From positions 1 through 16,295 of the forward strand of contig JANQRM010000483.1 of assembly GCA_028284565.1 (NCBI GenBank): DNA of 16,295 bases, in the 5' to 3' direction. Position 1 is the stretch's first letter. Each line of letters opens with the position of its first letter. The notes under the pieces were generated by a model. It searched no databases. It worked only from the letters and a program-made list of their open reading frames with translations, and was not told where the DNA came from. This DNA is from Anaerolineae bacterium (lineage in GTDB: Bacteria; Chloroflexota; Anaerolineae; Aggregatilineales; Phototrophicaceae). A program made the position numbers and the translations under genes. Below, piece after piece: positions 14,980 to 16,295 of this stretch.

Positions 14980-15015
14980 TCTCTTTGTGTCTTTGCGTCC
15001 TTCGCGGTCTTGGCG
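14980..15015. repeat. Four imperfect 9-bp tandem repeats (CGCAAAGAC type)
   Basis: Read on the minus strand, four consecutive 9-mers follow one pattern: CGCCAAGAC, CGCGAAGGA, CGCAAAGAC and ACAAAGAGA. Very similar 'CGCAAAGACGCAAAGG' strings are scattered between genes in many unrelated bacterial genomes (recollection of such sequences); their origin is unknown. Here the array lies in the predicted 5' leader of the HerA-like ATPase gene, between its promoter and ATG 14913. Confidence 0.6.
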
Positions 15016-15049
15016 TTGAATCAGTTCGTTTTTGGTTTATTCCTCGCCG

Positions 15050-15078
15050 ATTATAAGGAACATCATCCCACGCCACAA
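15050..15078 (-). promoter_or_regulatory. Probable promoter of the HerA-like ATPase gene
   Basis: On the minus strand a perfect TATAAT (15050-15055) lies 17 bases after TTGTGG (15073-15078), a 3-of-6 match to TTGACA. The start of transcription would be near 15043, giving a leader of about 130 bases that contains the 9-bp repeats. Confidence 0.5.
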
Positions 15079-15111
15079 ACCAATCTTCCAACAAAAACCC
15101 AACAATGCCTC

Positions 15112-15141
15112 AAGACGCAATCGAGAAACTTACTGTATAAT
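15112..15141 (+). promoter_or_regulatory. Probable promoter of the Clp ATPase gene
   Basis: A perfect TATAAT (15136-15141) is preceded by a poor -35 candidate AAGACG (15112-15117) at 18 bases. Transcription would start near 15148, about 33 bases before the TTG start at 15181. No CIRCE, CtsR or complete HspR operator is visible, so heat-shock control by those repressors is not indicated. Confidence 0.5.
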
Positions 15142-15180
15142 ACAAAAGAAGATTGTAAATCGCTGAAGGACAACAACCCC

Positions 15181-16295
15181 TTGAGTCAATCACCGGACAT
15201 TCCCGAAAAAGAACTTCGAGAACGTTGTGCCACCATCCTAAGCAACTCGGCAGAAGAAGCGCGCCGTTTAGGACACAATTTCATCGGCACAGAGCATCTC
15301 TTTATCGCGCTCACCCGCAATGAACACGGACCCACAAGCGAACTCTTGCGTCGGGCTGGCTTTAACCCACGCCATATCCGCAATGAGATTCGACGCGAAA
15401 TCGGTGCAGATGAAGGACCCTTAAACGAAGTCCTGCCCGTCACACCCCGCAGTGAAATCGTTCTCTCGCTCAGTATTTTCCTTGCTGAGCAAGAAGACCA
15501 ATACGAAGTCACCGAGATGCAAGTCCTCATGGCACTCCTGCAAGAAGGCGAAGGAGTCCCCATTCGTAAATTGGTTGAACTCGGCTTTGACCTCAATTTG
15601 TGGCTTCAAAAGCTCATTAACGAGCAACACAGCGACCTCATCGCACCCCTCTCATCAGCCGATAGCGAAATCGATTTGTGGGAAGATGACGACAGCGACT
15701 TCGACATAGACTTCTCCGATGACTTCCCGCCCATAATGAACCAATCCGACAGTGCGGATGATTTACCCAGTACCCCGTTGCTAGACCGCTATGGACGCGA
15801 CCTGACGAAACAAGCCGAAGAAGGCAAAATATCCGAAGCCATCGCCCGCGACAAAGAGATTCGCGCGCTAGCTCGGACCCTCGCTCGTAGCAAGAAGAAC
15901 AACCCCCTCCTCATTGGGGATGCGGGAGTCGGGAAGACAGCCATCGTGGAAGGGCTTGCTTACGCCATCCATCAGAAAACCGCCGCCAAAACCTTGCTGG
16001 ATAAACGCATCGTCCAAATCGAAATCGGCAATTTGGTGGCAGGGACAAGCCTACGAGGTCAATTTGAAGAACGACTCATCGGCATTGTCGAAGAGATTAA
16101 AAGAGCCGAAAACATCATCCTTTTTATCGATGAGATTCACACCATCGTCGGTGCAGGCGATACCATTGATAGCAACCTTGATGCCGCCAACATCCTCAAA
16201 CCTGCTTTGGCGCGGGGGGAGATTATGTGCATTGGCGCGACCACCCACGAGGAATATCGCAAAGCCATCGCCCAAGACCCCGCACTTGACCGACG
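15181..16295 (+). CDS. ClpC-type AAA+ protein unfoldase, N-terminal part
   Basis: The frame has 371 residues and runs off the right edge. No in-frame ATG exists near the promoter, so the start is TTG 15181-15183, with AAGGA (15166-15170) 10 bases upstream. Two Clp-N repeats come first: ARRLGHNFIGTEHLFIAL (27-44) and a second around TPRSEIVLSLSIFLAEQ (88-104). A very acidic linker (161-185, about 13 Asp/Glu) follows. The first AAA+ domain opens with TPLLDRYGRDLTKQAEEGK (198-216). It has Walker A GDAGVGKT (246-253), Walker B ILFIDE (313-318) and sensor IGATTHEEYRK (351-361). ClpC/ClpB hexamers unfold proteins, passing them to ClpP (ClpC) or refolding them (ClpB). The Clp-N type favours ClpC; the second AAA+ domain and any ClpP loop lie outside. 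The usual pore loop KYRG is SLRG here (290-293), lacking the substrate-gripping tyrosine. Confidence 0.93.
   Translation, partial: MSQSPDIPEKELRERCATILSNSAEEARRLGHNFIGTEHLFIALTRNEHGPTSELLRRAGFNPRHIRNEIRREIGADEGPLNEVLPVTPRSEIVLSLSIFLAEQEDQYEVTEMQVLMALLQEGEGVPIRKLVELGFDLNLWLQKLINEQHSDLIAPLSSADSEIDLWEDDDSDFDIDFSDDFPPIMNQSDSADDLPSTPLLDRYGRDLTKQAEEGKISEAIARDKEIRALARTLARSKKNNPLLIGDAGVGKTAIVEGLAYAIHQKTAAKTLLDKRIVQIEIGNLVAGTSLRGQFEERLIGIVEEIKRAENIILFIDEIHTIVGAGDTIDSNLDAANILKPALARGEIMCIGATTHEEYRKAIAQDPALDR

Noticed and set aside
15180..15186. CTTGAGT half-site of an HspR (HAIR) operator at the Clp start codon
   Set aside because: The second half (ACTCAAG after about 7 bases) is absent, and the site lies over the start codon rather than the promoter.

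Overview
The window is 16.3 kb of roughly 50 % GC bacterial DNA, densely coded, with most genes on the minus strand. It looks chromosomal. I see no rRNA, tRNA, CRISPR array, transposase or phage gene. The gene content, the swollen Aap-type permeases, and short dispersed palindromic and 9-bp repeats suggest a Chloroflexota (Anaerolineae-like) bacterium. That placement is inference from general resemblance, not from a marker gene.

Layout, left to right. (1) 1-351 (-): the N-terminal part of a DJ-1/PfpI-family protein, cut by the left edge. (2) 464-1729 (-): a secreted putative zinc metallopeptidase. (3) 1895-2569 (-): a two-gene unit of a small XRE/Cro-type repressor and a small membrane protein. 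The membrane gene appears to have lost its last transmembrane segment through a one-base deletion in a T run. The unit has a near-consensus promoter overlapped by a perfect 14-bp palindrome, the likely operator. (4) 2827-3525 (+): plsY, glycerol-3-phosphate acyltransferase. It converges on the next operon, and a strong bidirectional terminator lies between them. (5) 3601-10761 (-): a complete general L-amino-acid ABC transporter in the order aapJ-aapQ-aapM-aapP. Binding protein and ATPase are ordinary, but both permeases are greatly enlarged (583 and 1065 residues, against about 400 in the classical proteins). (6) 11003-14913 (-): a secreted protein of unknown function, downstream of a HerA/FtsK-like ATPase with a long coiled-coil C-terminal half. 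(7) 15181-16295 (+): the start of a ClpC-type AAA+ unfoldase, divergent from the ATPase and cut by the right edge.

How they work together: the Aap genes form one functional unit. J captures amino acids outside the membrane, Q and M form the channel, and P hydrolyses ATP. The repressor and membrane protein form a self-contained regulatory pair. The HerA-like ATPase and the Clp protein share a 267-bp divergent promoter region, each with its own TATAAT box, but nothing else ties them functionally. The least expected features are the roughly 700-residue insertion in AapM, the smaller one in AapQ, the missing pore-loop tyrosine and acidic linker in the Clp protein, and the frameshifted membrane partner.
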